A stretch of DNA of 64,000 nt from Panulirus ornatus (GCF_036320965.1 NC_092255.1:13363634-13427633), one strand, 5' to 3'; shown: positions 22,605 through 34,770, counted from the stretch's first letter. Notes: generated from the sequence alone by a model not told the origin. A program made the numbers and translations.

Positions 22605-22965
22605 AGTATTACGTCAATGTAGATTTATATTAGTGTACTTAAAGTACACCATGCATTACATTACAGTATTACGTCAATGTAGATTTATATTAGTGTACTT
22701 AAAGTACACCATGCATTACATTACAGTATTACGTAAATGTAGATTTATATTAGTGTACTTAAAGTACACCATGCATTTCATTACAGTATTACGTCAATGT
22801 AGATTTATATTAGTGTACTTAAAGTACACCACGCATTATATTACAGTATTGCGTCAATGTAGATTTATATTAGTGTACTTAAAGTACACCATGCATTACA
22901 TTACAGTATTACGTCAATGTAGATTTATATTAGTGTACATAAATTACACTACGTCATCTACTCAT
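22605..22965. repeat. 60-bp minisatellite, six units
   Basis: Exactly 60-bp period: ATTACAGTATTACGTCAATG, then TAGATTTATATTAGTGTACT and a segment including AAAGTACACCATGC. Each unit contains the inverted repeat GTGTACTT-A-AAGTACAC. Only single-base differences separate units except the last, which is decayed. Confidence 0.97.
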
Positions 22966-24087
22966 GTTTCAGTTGTACACCTTACGAAAAAGAGAATCAT
23001 GTATGTGTCACATGTCAATAGTGATATTTGCACATGGCTACCACTTCATTATGTCCACAGCTCCTTCACATGTCATAACCCGCACACAAGAGAAATACAT
23101 TTCCTTATCAGGACACGTGTTCACTGTACATGTCATTACTGACGCTGATAATTGTCTGGACCTGTTATCAGCTACACGTCTTGTCAGCTGTGCTCATTAC
23201 TTGTGCATCCCATTCCACTTCATTTCCTGCACATACCTGACCATACTCCTAATTAGGTGTCTGCCTCACGTAGCTGTGTAAACCATTAGCTCGATACGTC
23301 GCCTGTTGCTCCGGTCATTAGTCTTGCATGTCATTAGCGACAGATATCATTAGCTCAGCAGCAGAGATATACCCTCGTTAATGTCAGAGGTTGTACACCT
23401 CCAGGAGGCGCATGCCATTAGCGTTCCACGTGTGCCTTCCACGTTGCTAGAGGCTACATGTTTCCTCCTGTCATATGTAGACTTTCACAGGCCCTCCTCC
23501 TCCTCCTCCTCCTCCTCCTCCTCCTCCTGTATTAGCACCTTGTCCCACATGCCTAGGCACCACATAGGTTCTCATCTGAATTTCTCACCTTCACCCGCAT
23601 GTCCCATCTCCCTTCTATGTTTACTGCTGTCTTACTCATGCATCCTTATCTTCATTATCGACCTCACTATCCCCTGCATACTCACGTTTCCCTGGCACCT
23701 TCACCTTCACCTCTTGTCTCCAGCAACGTTGCTCACCTTCGTCAGTGTCTCTGCCAGCAGCATCTTCGTCACCACGTATATCTATGTCCACCAGCATCTT
23801 ACTAAACCATTTGGAAACCGAAGCTTCATCTACATCTGTTTTCTCCACCTCTGTACCTCAGTAGCGCTAGTTGCATCCACATCTCCACCTGTGTCTTCAC
23901 TACCACTTCCATTCCCACCTTCTACTGGCATCCACATATATCCACTTTTTCAAAACCGCTTATGTCCACATGTCGGCTTCTATCTTCACCTCCTCTTGCA
24001 TCACCCTCCCCCACATGCATCCACATCACCTGCATCCCTAGTTCCACCTTCATCCTGTAACTTCACCGTCACCATTCATCGTTACTC
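22966..24087. other. unassigned pyrimidine-rich sequence with (CTC)n
   Basis: (CTC)n at 23502-23528. Between 23280 and 23420 CATTAG recurs six or so times at irregular spacing. 23550-24080 is rich in CATCC, CACCTTC and CCACATG motifs, as if derived from an old degenerate repeat. Open frames here have biased Ser/Pro/Leu/His composition and no recognised domain. Confidence 0.4.
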
Positions 24088-24300
24088 CATCTTCGAAGTC
24101 ATGTTCACCTCCACCTCTCATACCTCTACTCCAACACCTTCGAAGTCATGTTCACCTCCACCTCTCATACTTCTACTCCACCACCTTCGAAGTCATCTTC
24201 ACCTCCACCTCTCATACCTCTACTCCACCACCTTCGAAGTCATCTTTATCTCCACTCTTCACACCTTTGCTCCACCTTCGACGGCATCTTCACCTTCACT
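24088..24300. repeat. 47-bp minisatellite, about 4.5 units
   Basis: TTCGAAGTCAT at 24092, 24139, 24186 and 24233 gives a 47-bp period; CACCTCCACCTCTCATAC lies between. Confidence 0.93.
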
Positions 24301-24574
24301 ATGGCCCAGATCATGAACTGGTCATCCACACCCACCTCACACGTCCCTCCTCCCTCTCCTCCCACACGTCCAAGTCCCCACTTCATGTGCGTCCCTCTCT
24401 CCACCTGCAGCCCCTGCCACCTACATCCACTCACCCTCCCTCCCTCCTCCTCCACCTGCATCTCCACTACGACGTACATCACGACCACCAACACCACCTC
24501 ACCATCATGCCCCAGCTGAACCCAACTCGGATGAGAGGAAAAGTTCAGTAACAGAAAAAGTATTTAGAAAAAGT

Positions 24575-24575
<1 letters not shown>
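24301..24575. other. unassigned C-rich sequence
   Basis: Continuation of the CACC/CATC-rich composition of the 47-bp array, without a clear period. Confidence 0.35.

Positions 24576-24635
<60 letters not shown>
24576..24635. repeat. (GA)n microsatellite
   Basis: Thirty perfect dinucleotides. Confidence 0.97.
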
Positions 24636-24636
<1 letters not shown>

Positions 24637-24928
24637 ATGATTTCCTGCTCATGGAACATGTGATTGACATTCACTTGATATTTCCTCGTCCTAAATCCTC
24701 ATAATGGTCGCGATATTATCTCATATTTGCTCACTGTTTCCCACGTGAGCTACGTAGCGCCATGAATAGATGACGGAGCCTTAGAGGAGAGAAATGTAGA
24801 TTCCCATTTGGTTCTTTCCTCCATTCCTCGAACTTTATACCCGGGAATGGCTTTGACCCCAGCATTTCTTTTCATTCGACTTTACTGGTGGTTAGAGACG
24901 GTGTCCAGCATCTTCAGAAGACGAAGAA

Positions 24929-25003
24929 GAGGAGGAGGAGGAGGAGGAGGAGAAGATGATGAAGAAGAAGAAGAAAAAAAAGGAGGAGGAGGAGGAGGAG
25001 GAA
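24929..25003. repeat. purine tract (AGG)n/(AAG)n
   Basis: Triplet runs GAGGAGGAGG, GAAGAAGAAG and A8; nearly pure purine for 75 bp. Confidence 0.9.
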
Positions 25004-25193
25004 GGTCCGATCATATTTCAGTGAGCCACATACGGTATGTGGTCGTACTACGTCATGTTTGGGAGGTGGTAGTGTACGACCCTGGGTCTCTCATACTTCT
25101 CCATCATCCTGGTGGTTATCATACGTGGATGATCATGGTTATCTCTTATCTATCGTGCTCTATCATCCTCACTGTTATCATCGGTTAGGTTAG

Positions 25194-25201
<8 letters not shown>

Positions 25202-25232
<31 letters not shown>
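25202..25232. repeat. (TA)n microsatellite
   Basis: Fifteen TA dinucleotides flanked by T-rich ends. Confidence 0.95.
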
Positions 25233-25236
<4 letters not shown>

Positions 25237-25402
25237 TCGCTTAATTGCTGCCCTCGTCTTCTTGTATCCCTGATCAGCAGCAGGGTAAGGTGGGTGACCC
25301 TACGTGATACTTTGAGAGGATGGATATGTTATCACTTATTGTTAAGGTTAACACACACACACACACACGGGGAACACAACACCACACCAGGACAGCCATT
25401 TG

Positions 25403-25406
<4 letters not shown>

Positions 25407-25490
<84 letters not shown>
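25407..25490. repeat. (CT)n microsatellite
   Basis: Forty-two perfect dinucleotides. Confidence 0.97.
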
Positions 25491-25494
<4 letters not shown>

Positions 25495-25719
25495 AGAGTA
25501 CTTACTTCCTAATACGCATGACAGAGTCTTGCCAGATGGTTAGGGTTGTGAGGTGTGTGAGTTGTGAGTAGTGTGAGTTATCCAGTAGAGACACGTGTGC
25601 TGAGTGCTATGTACATTCCCTCCACATCTCACGTATCTCCACACGACGCCTTCTTCGTAACTCTAGATTCCCTTGCGGTGAACGCTACGCACTGGTCATG
25701 CCACTGGCCAGTCCTTGTC

Positions 25720-25989
25720 GTAGGTATGTATGTATGTATGTAGGTAGGTAGGTAAATAGTTGGTAGGTAGGTAGGTAGGTAGGTAGGTGGGTAATTGATA
25801 GGTAGGTAGGTAGGTAGTTGGTAGGTGGGTAGCTGATAGGTAGGTAGGTAGGTAGTAGGTAGGTAGTAAGTAGGTAGGTAGTAAGTAGGTAGGTAGTAAG
25901 TAGGTAGGTAGTAAGTAGGTAGTAAGTAGGTAGGTAGTAAGTAGGTAGTAGTAAGCAGGTAGGTAGTAAGTAGGTAGGTAGGTAGGTAC
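25720..25989. repeat. (GTAG)n complex array
   Basis: GTAG tetramers with AGTTGGTAG, TGATAG and AGTAAGTAG interruptions; the second half has a period of about 15-19 bp built on GTAGTAAGTAG. The minus-strand Tyr-Leu-Pro-Thr frames are artefacts. Confidence 0.95.
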
Positions 25990-26689
25990 GCTGTCATCAT
26001 ATATAACACAATATCCAGGTGAACTTATTCCTGTCCTCACTCTCATATTTACTCTTTTCTTCTCGTACATTTCCTCTGTGGTCAACACGGCGGCCCGTCC
26101 ACTCCTCCTCCCACCTCCAGACTCAAGAGCAGGGTTGACTACAAATCCAGACGTCCTGTCCACAATGCGAACCCGGATCCGCGAGGTTCATCGTCAGCGA
26201 TGCTGACCACTGGTACCTCGGAAACTCATTATTCTTGTCTCGCTGACCTGAAGGCTACCTTTTACCCCAGCCTCCCCATCCATTCGACCTCTCCATCTTG
26301 GGTCAGGTGTTGTTTACGTTGCCCGTGACCTCCCCTCGTCCGTCCTCTATATCCCCCCTACCTTACCTACTCGCCCGCACCACACACACCTTTCACCAAT
26401 CCTGGATGACGCCTCAGGGTGAAATGTTCTTGTGATAAAGCCTATCAGACTTAGCGATTCCCTCTGTAGGAGGAGATCGTCCCTTGAATCTTAACCTTAG
26501 GATACTGATGACAGTATTTTGTTTTTGTTACGGATGATGCGATAGATTGAGACGTTAAGTTAGTTCCTTTAGTTGTAGATACCCCGTCAAGGAGAGTTAG
26601 GAGGTCGTTTAAAAACGTACAGAAGTATTGTATAAAAGCTTATGGTCTTTGTAGTGAAGTATTCTGATGTGAAAAAGACACAGGCTTAT
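25990..26689. other. unassigned unique sequence
   Basis: CGAACCCGGATCC near 26168 resembles a degraded B box, with a CAGCGATGCTGACCACTGGTACC-like region after it, so an old tRNA-derived insertion is possible. No gene. Confidence 0.35.
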
Positions 26690-27428
26690 AGGTGGAGGCA
26701 AGTATAGAACGTACAGTGGGTACAATAGCAGGGGGTAGGTGGAGGCAAGTATAGAACGTACAGTGGGTACAATAGCAGGGGGTAGGTGGAGGCAAGTATA
26801 GAACGTACAGTGGGTACAATAGCAGGGGGTAGGTGGAGGCAAGTATAGAACGTACAGTGGGTACAATAGCAGGGGGTAGGTGGAGGCAAGTATAGAACGT
26901 ACAGTGGGTACAATAGCAGGGGGTAGGTGGAGGCAAGTATAGAACGTACAGTGGGTACAATAGCAGGGGGTAGGTGGAGGCAAGTATAGAACGTACAGTG
27001 GGTACAATAGCAGGGGGTAGGTGGAGGCAAGTATAGAACGTACAGTGGGTACAATAGCAGGGGGTAGGTGGAGGCAAGTATAGAACGTACAGTGGGTACA
27101 ATAGCAGGGGTAGGTGGAGGCCAGTATAGAACGTACAGTGGGTACAATAGCAGGGGGTAGGTGGAGGCAAGTATAGAACGTACAGTGGGTACAATAGCAG
27201 GGGTAGGTGGAGGCAAGTATAGAACGTACAGTGGGTACAATAGCAGGGGTAGGTGGAGGCCAGTATAGAACGTACAGTGGGTACAATAGCAGGGGGTAGG
27301 TGGAGGCAAGTATAGAACGTACAGTGGATACAATAGCAGGGGGTAGGTGGAGGCAAGCATAGAACGTACAGTGGATACAATAGCAGGGGGTAGGTGGAGG
27401 CAAGTATAGAACGTACAGTGGATACAGT
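26690..27428. repeat. 47-bp minisatellite, about 16 units
   Basis: AAGTATAGAACGTACAGTGG followed by GTACAATAGCAGGGGGTAGG, with 47-bp spacing (46 where one G is missing). Units are nearly identical; variants are CAGTATAG, GGATAC and loss of one G. It is unrelated in sequence to the 47-bp array at 24.1 kb. Confidence 0.97.
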
Positions 27429-27829
27429 GCATAGACGCAGATTACACTATTGTCCCCTAAGAACACAGCTTATCAAATGTGTGAAAATTTCCTTTCGTGA
27501 CGGAGGTTCGAGTCATTGACAGGAGTCATCATGGATGCCAAGGTCACAAATCGAATCGAGACGAAGGATAGAGAGGTTGAGAAGTGCCCAGGTCCAGTAA
27601 TGTAAGGGGTACAGGAAGAACCTCACCTCTCACAAAGGCAGGATGCTGGTAACTGCTGGAGGAAGACAGTGATCCACATTGTGCCGAGCGATGGGCCGCC
27701 GAGATAGTCAGGCTCGTGTGTCAATAACACCTCGAGAAGAGACCGTGAAATCGTGATTCTGTTACGCAGTGATCTGGCCAGGGCAGAGCAGGGCAGAGCT
27801 GGGAGGCAGGTTTGCATCCGCCATGACCC
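27429..27829. other. unassigned unique sequence
   Basis: May be the decayed upstream part of the LINE fragment that follows; no motif seen. Confidence 0.35.
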
Positions 27830-28478
27830 GTGAGGGATCTAAGGAGAGGGAGGGATGATTCGCCACTGTGCGCTAAGCCAGACACAAATACTCAGACATT
27901 ATCGCTCGAGGAATTCAAATTAAGTGGTCATGGATTGCTTCTTTGTGAGCATGACACAGCTGATGGTCTAGCAAGACTTGCACTTAGTAAAGGTGATGCT
28001 GAAAACAACGTTGAATTGGCAATTAGAAGCCTCAAAACTGCAATTAGAACAGAACTAACTGACGTCTTTGAAGCACGAAGACGAGTTCAGATAAGCACGA
28101 GTAGATACATTTTCCCTCACAAGTGAGATGTGTAAAGTCAAACATGTATTATATGGAGGAAGTAATAAGATCAGCAGATTAAATGATGTTGTAACTGCCA
28201 GACTATGGCTAGCTACAGGTACTCCTGGCGCTTTGGCCTAAGTGGAGATGTTAACCATGTGAATTATAAAGTTGTGGTCAAAGATTTGGACACAAACTAG
28301 AACACTATTGTCTTAGAAAGGGGAAAAAATAGAGCCTTTTAGGGATAGATCTAAACAAACCCTGCCAGAAATGTCACAACACTTTATTGTTAATAACAAG
28401 ATACCGGAAATTTTAAGTTTGTATCGTCCACTTTTTGTCTCTAGTCGGTCAAACTTACCATATACAACTATGTAATGT
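27830..28478 (+). pseudogene. I-clade-like LINE, C-terminal RNase H and zinc-knuckle remnant
   Basis: Frame 27830-28126 reads CEHDTADGLARLALSKGDAE, resembling the end of a LINE RNase H domain (GNE-x-AD-x-LA). After a stop and frame change comes RLNDVVTARLWLA near 28180, then a HKLEHYCL-like stretch near 28290-28315 and NNKIPEILSLYRP near 28400, ending with a stop near 28475. An ARL-x-LG region followed by a Cys-His knuckle with HxxHY is typical of the C-terminus of RNase H-bearing LINEs such as the I group. One knuckle Cys appears lost. The reverse transcriptase is absent, so this is a 3' fragment. Confidence 0.6.
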
Positions 28479-28907
28479 ATGTACTGAACTACGAACTGTA
28501 ACATCTTTATGTAATATTAGCCCACTGGGGTCTGACGGTGACCCTCTTTGACCCCTGTCATCCTTTTGCCTTACCGCTCACAGGATGAACATAGGCGGTG
28601 CACAACAAATTAGCTGGGGTTACCGGCACGAATCAGTCGCTGAGAACCAGGCAGGAGGAGGAGGAGGAGGAGGAGGATAGGTCTTCAAGACGTGAATGAT
28701 GGCTGGGCGTCGTGACGTGTGGGAGGGCAGAAGCTGGGAGACCATTGCATGTGATTTGCTCCAGGTGTGATGCCTCCCTCGACACTTGTCAACTGTCTCG
28801 TGAAACAGAAGCAGTATACGTTGCTGCTGCTGCTGCTGCTGGTGTTGTTGTCACATTGCTGTTATCTGGTCGGTTTTGCTTTCCAAGGATGTCTCGTTTT
28901 CTGCTTG

Positions 28908-28967
<60 letters not shown>

Positions 28968-29287
28968 GGTGACTCATCTCATCAGACATCCCTTCCATCA
29001 TTTACCATCAGATTTACTGACGTGTTCTCATGAGAAGCACTTCTCTCTAAACATTTTTGGGGACGTGCAATCATTATTTTCTTCCCGAACATCTTACCAA
29101 GGTGTTCCATGTATATCTACGTCAATATCTTTGATGTTAAGTTGAGCATACCAGCCTCGTCAGCGATGCTAATTTCTCGTCCAAATGATCTTAACATTTG
29201 GTTGAACAGAGTGTTGGGATCTCGCTGTGTTTTACATCATCTGAGGCTCGTGGATATAAAGAAATGTGCTCACCACTCCATCACAGT
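28479..29287. other. unassigned sequence with several microsatellites
   Basis: (AGG)n at 28651-28678, (CTG)n near 28826-28842, (CT)n at 28913-28951 running directly into (AC)n to 28968. No gene recognised. Confidence 0.5.
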
Positions 29288-29545
29288 AATTGATTATGTT
29301 ACTTATCATATTGATTATGTTACTTATTATATTGATTGTTTCCTGTTATATTATGTTACCTATGTTACTTATTATATTGTTACTTATTATGTTACTTATT
29401 ACATTGTTACTTATTATGTTACTTATCATACTGATCATGTTATTTATTTCACTGATTATGTTACTTATATTGATTATGTTACTTAGTATAGTGATTATGT
29501 TACTTAATATATTGATTACATCACTTATTATATTGAATTATATTA
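29288..29545. repeat. AT-rich 21-bp-like minisatellite
   Basis: ATTGATTATGTTACTTATCA-like units with variable deletions; degenerate. Confidence 0.85.
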
Positions 29546-29654
29546 TTAGATTAGATTTCATTAGTGTTTCATGTTATATTGTATCATATAGTACTGTTTC
29601 TGTATCACATTATGTACTGCTGGCCTGGTACTGGTCCATCAATGGCAAAGACAT

Positions 29655-29800
29655 TTCCTATGGTGCTGGTCCACCGCTGGCCCAGACAACCCCGGAGTGC
29701 TGGTCCATCGTTGGCCCAGACATCGCTCTAGTGCTGGTCCATCGTGGGCCCAGGCTGGTCCACCGCTAGTCCAGACATCCTCCGGAGTGCTGGTCCAACC
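29655..29800. repeat. 34-bp minisatellite, about 4 units
   Basis: GTGCTGGTCCATCG with TGGCCCAGACATC recurs at about 34-bp spacing; the third unit carries an extra half unit. Confidence 0.88.
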
Positions 29801-30204
29801 CCACCTCTGTCTCCCCCTACTCTCCCTTTGTCCCCTCCTGTTGTCTTCTTCCAATACTTCCATTCTCTCGTCCTCTTCCGTCCTTCCCTTTGCCTTCCTG
29901 TTCCTTCCCTTTGTTTCAAGGTCCCCTCCGCCTCCCTCCTTGCCTACCTGTGTCTCCTCCTCCCATTCTCCCTGCCTTCGTTTGTCTCCCTTTCCCCCCT
30001 TCCCCTGTGTCTACCCTTCCCTCCTCTTCTTCCCTGTGTCTACCCTTTCCTCCTCTTCTTTCCTGCTTGCTAATACCTCCTCCTCCCTCCCTGTCTACCT
30101 GTGTCACCCCTCCCTCCCTACCTACCTACCCATCCGTGTCTCCCCGTCCCTACTCCCCTCCCTCCCTCTCTCCCTCCCTCCCAGCCAGCCCTCTCATCTC
30201 CCTC
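29801..30204. repeat. pyrimidine-rich low-complexity region
   Basis: CCTCCCT, CTTCC and TGTCTACC motifs repeat irregularly. It is purine-poor on the plus strand without one clear period. Confidence 0.7.
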
Positions 30205-30345
30205 CCTTCGAGCTACCGTCCCATCAGCCTGACCTCAGTTTCAAAACAATGCTTAGAAGCAATGACGAGAGATCACATCGCAGAATCTTCAGATGATAGA
30301 CTGATGTTAACATTGGATTCTAAAATCCCTCAGACGTTATACTCT
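30205..30345 (+). pseudogene. CR1-like LINE reverse transcriptase fragment
   Basis: The frame from about 30205 reads SSYRPISLTSVSKQCLEAMT and continues RDHIAES. This matches the NYRPISLTS-x(8)-E-x(3)-RDHI motif at the start of CR1/Jockey reverse transcriptase domains. The fingers segment ends in a stop near 30345 and no catalytic motif follows. Confidence 0.7.
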
Positions 30346-31140
30346 TAGATTTCCCACAAAAGAGATTGGCAGAGGATCACATGAGGAGAAAGCTAAAGAG
30401 ACATAGTTTCTGGCACAATATTGGCTCCTAGATATGAAGCCACACATGGTGTTGTATAGGGCCGCCATCCGACCAGCTTCACGTGACAAGTGGCGTGCCC
30501 CCAGGATCAGTGGTGGGGTCCACACATGCCATCCTCCATATCACAACGGTCTGGAGACGAGACTCACCCGTAGAATTTCAGAATTTTCCAATAACGTGGA
30601 ATTAGGAGACAGACCACAGCCCACGGACCAGGTCTGAAGGGTCGAGACGAATTTAGACTGCCTGCTTCTCTGACTCATCCCGACCCTCCCTCACTGCCTA
30701 CCTGAGTCTCCCTCCCTGTTTCTATCTCTCCCTCCCTGCCTGTATACCGGTGTCTTGCCCTCCCTCACTGCCTACCTGTATCTACCACTCCTTCCCTGCC
30801 AGTCTACCTGAGTCTCCCCTTGCCTCCCCACCCCTCCTCCTCCCCCCTAGTCTCGCCCCACCACCACCATGGCCAGGGGCAGGGACGTGATGCCCAGCCA
30901 GGGCCAGGCGGTCGCTTCTCCCGTCCTCCAGCTGGGGATATTTTATCTCCTCGGGATATGGCGGAGGAGGCGGGCGTCGGGGGCATTGTTCTCGAGTTTG
31001 CTCACAGGATGTTGTGATTTTGACCGAGTTTTGTGAGGGAAAGAGAGAAGGACGCCTCAAGGGAATGAGGATGTCCCTCCTGCTTTATTATCTTCTCTGT
31101 ATCCGAAAATGTCTTTAGAGTTTAGCACGCTATCATTATA
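30346..31140. other. unassigned sequence
   Basis: Possibly more of the LINE fragment up to 30640, but nothing diagnostic. 30680-30840 is pyrimidine-rich with CCTACCTG/CTCCCT motifs like 29.8-30.2 kb. Confidence 0.35.
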
Positions 31141-31292
31141 CTCCAGCAGATAACCTGGTCATAGACCATCAGGTCTTGTGTTATCTGGCTTTCCCATGTA
31201 CTGCCATGAGGGTATACTATTACTGTCCTCCAGCAGATAACCTGGTCATAGACCATCAGGTCTTGTGTTATCTGGCTTTCCCATGTACTGCT
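31141..31292. repeat. 87-bp direct duplication
   Basis: CTCCAGCAGATAACCTGGTC through TTTCCCATGTACTGC appears at 31141 and again at 31228 with no difference that I can see over about 64 bp. Confidence 0.93.
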
Positions 31293-31414
31293 CAGAGCCA
31301 CTGTGTGAGATACGAACATGTATGTACTACAGCAGTACACCCTCAAGATACAGTTATCTGACTAGAAATTCTCGTCCTATAATGACCCATTAATATGCAA
31401 GTCCAGGCCTGCTG

Positions 31415-31416
<2 letters not shown>

Positions 31417-31476
<60 letters not shown>
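31417..31476. repeat. (TG)n microsatellite
   Basis: About 60 bp with one TA interruption. Confidence 0.96.
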
Positions 31477-31478
<2 letters not shown>

Positions 31479-31554
31479 GAACCAGAACCTCAAAGCCATT
31501 TTTCTCTCTTAATTCTCACATTTCATTCGTTATCGTCATCATAAGTTCCCTTAG

Positions 31555-31618
<64 letters not shown>
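31555..31618. repeat. (GT)n microsatellite
   Basis: About 62 bp with one GC interruption. Confidence 0.96.
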
Positions 31619-31622
<4 letters not shown>

Positions 31623-31835
31623 TCAGAATGATACAAGGGAGTCACAGATTTGTGTGTACGTAAAAGATTAGGGATAATTTGTAAGAAATACTTTATCTTC
31701 CCTCTTGATGGTAAGACGCAGTGCAAACGCTTAGAAAATATGAGATGAGTAGGAGACAACACACACCATGAGACCTGTGTACAGAACTGTACACAAGATG
31801 AAAGTATTGCGGGAAATCGCTCAGTACGAAGCGAC

Positions 31836-32950
31836 GATCCTCGAACACGACTGTCGTACGACCTTGGGATGTTGATGGCCTAGCCTTTAACCTGACCCTT
31901 GAAGGTCATGTGGAAGGGTCGTACCGTCGTGCTCAAGGGTCGTACCCTCGTGCTCATTAGTCGTCCCGTCGTGCTCAAGGATCGTATCGTTGTGCTCAAG
32001 GATCGTACCGTCATGCTCAAGGTTCGTACCGTCGTGTTCAAGGGTAGTACCGTCGTGCTCAAGGGTCGTACCGTCGTGTTCAAGGGTAGCATTATCGTGC
32101 TCAAGGATCGTATCGACGTGCTCAAGGATCGTACCGTCGTGTTCAAGGGTCGTGCCGTCGTGCTCAGGGATCGTACCGTCGTGTTCAAGGATCGTACCAT
32201 CGTGCTTAAGGGTTGTAGCGTCGTGCTCAAGGATCGTACCGTCGTGCTCAAGGGTCGTACTGTCGTGTTCAAAGGTCGTACCGTCCTGCTCAAGGATCGT
32301 ACCGTCGTGTTCAAGGATCGTACCATCGTGCTTAAGGGTTGTAGCGTCATGCTCAAGGATCGTACCGTCGTGTTCAAGGGTAGCACTGTCGTGCTCAAGG
32401 ATCGTACCTTCGTGTTCAAGGGTCGTACCGTCGTGTTCAAGGGTCGTACTGTCGTGTTCAAGGATCGTACCGTCGTGTTCAAGGGTCATACCGTCGTGTT
32501 CAAGGTTTGTACCGTTGTGTTCAAGGGTCGTACCGTCGTGTTGAAGGGTCGTACCGTCGTGTTCAAGGGTCGTAACGTCGTGCCGTACTCTAAGAGATGT
32601 GTTATCCAACGCGACCAAGGAGGCTCGTATTCAAGGGTCGTACCGTTGTGATCAATGGTCGTACCGTCGTGTTCAAGGGTCGTACCGTCGTGTTCAAAGG
32701 TCGTACCGTCGTGTTCAAGGGTCGTACCGTCGTGTTCAAGGGTCGTACCGTCGTGCTCAAGGATCGCACCGTCGTGTTCAAGGGTCGTACCGTCGTGTTC
32801 AAGGGTCGTACCGTCGTGTTCAAGGGTCGTACCGTCGTGTTCAAGGGTCGTAACATCATGCTCAAGGGTCGTACCGTCGTGTTCAAGGGTCGTACCGTCG
32901 TGCCTTACCCTAACAGATGTGTTATCCAACGCGACCAAGGAGGCCGAGAT
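31836..32950. mobile_element. foldback-like element with 21-bp repeat arms, copy 3
   Basis: A single left-orientation unit (31836-31862) and a core containing TTTAACCTGACCCTTGAAGG are followed by a right arm of about 32 units (31916-32590). A terminal block with GATGTGTTATCCAACGCGAC follows at 32583-32630. A second run of 21-bp units (32630-32905) then leads to a second copy of the same terminal block at 32905-32947. The repeat end plus flank is therefore duplicated with a period of about 320 bp. Confidence 0.6.
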
Positions 32951-33029
32951 GCCCAGAACCAACCAAGATTGCTTTTATTCTTTTTCATGATAGATGAGAC
33001 GGCACGAGCAACTGAATACCCTAATCAAG

Positions 33030-33033
<4 letters not shown>

Positions 33034-33110
<77 letters not shown>

Positions 33111-33135
33111 ATATATATATATATTTTTTTTTTTT
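33034..33135. repeat. compound (CT)n(TA)n(T)n tract
   Basis: CT to 33106, TA to 33124, then T11. The TA and T parts form the 3' tail of the minus-strand RTE element beginning here. Confidence 0.95.
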
Positions 33136-34768
33136 ATACTTTGTCGCTGTCTCCCGCGTTTGCGAGGTAGCGCAAGGAAACAGACGAAAGAAATGGCCCA
33201 ACCCTCCCCCATATACATGTATATACATACGTCCACACACGCAAATATACATACCTACACAGCTTTCCATGGTTTACCCCAGACGCTTCACATGCCTTGA
33301 TTCAATCCACTGACTGCACGTCAACCCCGGTATACCACATCGCTCCAATTCACTCTATTCCTTGCCCTCCTTTCACCCTCCTGCATGTTCAGGCCCCGAT
33401 CACACAAAATCTTTTTCACTCCATCTTTCCACCTCCAATTTGGTCTCCCTCTTCTCCTCGTTCCCTCCACCTCCGACACATATATCCTCTTGGTCAATCT
33501 TTCCTCACTCATTCTTTCCATGTGACCAAACCATTTCAAAACACCCTCTTCTGCTCTCTCAACCACGCTCTTTTTATTTCCACACATCTCTCTTACCCTT
33601 ACGTTACTTACTCGATCAAACCACCTCACACCACACATTGTCCTCAAACATCTCATTTCCAGCACATCCATCCTCCTGCGCACAACTCTATCCATAGCCC
33701 ACGCCTCGCAACCATACAACATTGTTGGAACCACTATTCCTTCAAACATACCCATTTTTGCTTTCCGAGATAATGTTCTCGACTTCCACACATTCTTCAA
33801 GGCTCCCAGAATTTTCGCCCCCTCCCCCACCCTATGATCCACTTCCGCTTCCATGTTTCCATCCGCTGCCAGATCCACTCCCAGATATCTAAAACACTTC
33901 ACTTCCTCCAGTTTTTCTCCATTCAAACTCACCTCCCAATTGACTTGACCCTCAACCCTACTGTACCTAATAACCTTGCTCTTATTCACATTTACTCTTA
34001 ACTTTCTTCTTTCACACACTTTACCAAACTCAGTCACCAGCTTCTGCAGTTTCTCACATGAATCAGCCACCAGCGCTGTATCATCAGCGAACAACAACTG
34101 ACTCACTTCCCAAGCTCTCTCATCCCCAACAGACTTCATCCTTGCCCCTCTTTCCAAAACTCTTGCATTCACCTCCCTAACAACCCCATCCATAAACAAA
34201 TTAAACAACCATGGAGACATCACACACCCCTGCCGCAAACCTACATTCACTGAGAACCAATCACTTTCCTCTCTTCCTACACGTACACATGCCTTACATC
34301 CTCGATAAAAACTTTTCACTGCTTCTAACAACTTGCCTCCCACACCATATATTCTTAATACCTTCCACAGAGCATCTCTATCAACTCTATCATATGCCTT
34401 CTCCAGATCCATAAATGCTACATACAAATCCATTTGCTTTTCTAAGTATTTCTCACATACATTCTTCAAAGCAAACACCTGATCCACACATCCTCTACCA
34501 CTTCTGAAACCACACTGCTCTTCCCCAATCTGATGCTCTGTACATGCCTTCACCCTCTCAATCAATACCCTCCCATACAATTTGCCAGGAATACTCAACA
34601 AACTTATACCTCTGTAATTTGAGCACTCACTCTTATCCCCTTTGCCTTTGTACAATGGCACTATGCACGCATTCCGCCAATCCTGAGGCACCTCACCATG
34701 AGTCATACATACATTAAATAACCTTACCAACCAGTCAACAATACAGTCACCCCCTTTTTTAATAAATT

Positions 34769-34770
<2 letters not shown>
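33136..34770 (-). pseudogene. RTE-type LINE copy A, 5' truncated
   Basis: A 483-codon open frame (34772-33321) covers the reverse transcriptase from EFIKKGGDCIVDWL to the natural C-terminus SDVVYRG. It contains FMDLEKAYDRV (motif A), LRQGCVMSPWLFNLF and FADD (catalytic Asp pair). Its Met is created by the junction with (TA)n, where the intact copy has Val. The whole endonuclease is missing, so it cannot be autonomous. The 3' untranslated region (33320-33136) is the long variant and includes a GCGAGGTAGCGC hairpin arm. It is flanked by TA tracts on both sides. Confidence 0.93.

Noticed and set aside
26609..27466. Three overlapping minus-strand frames of about 246-285 codons
   Set aside because: Translation of the 47-bp array in all three frames.
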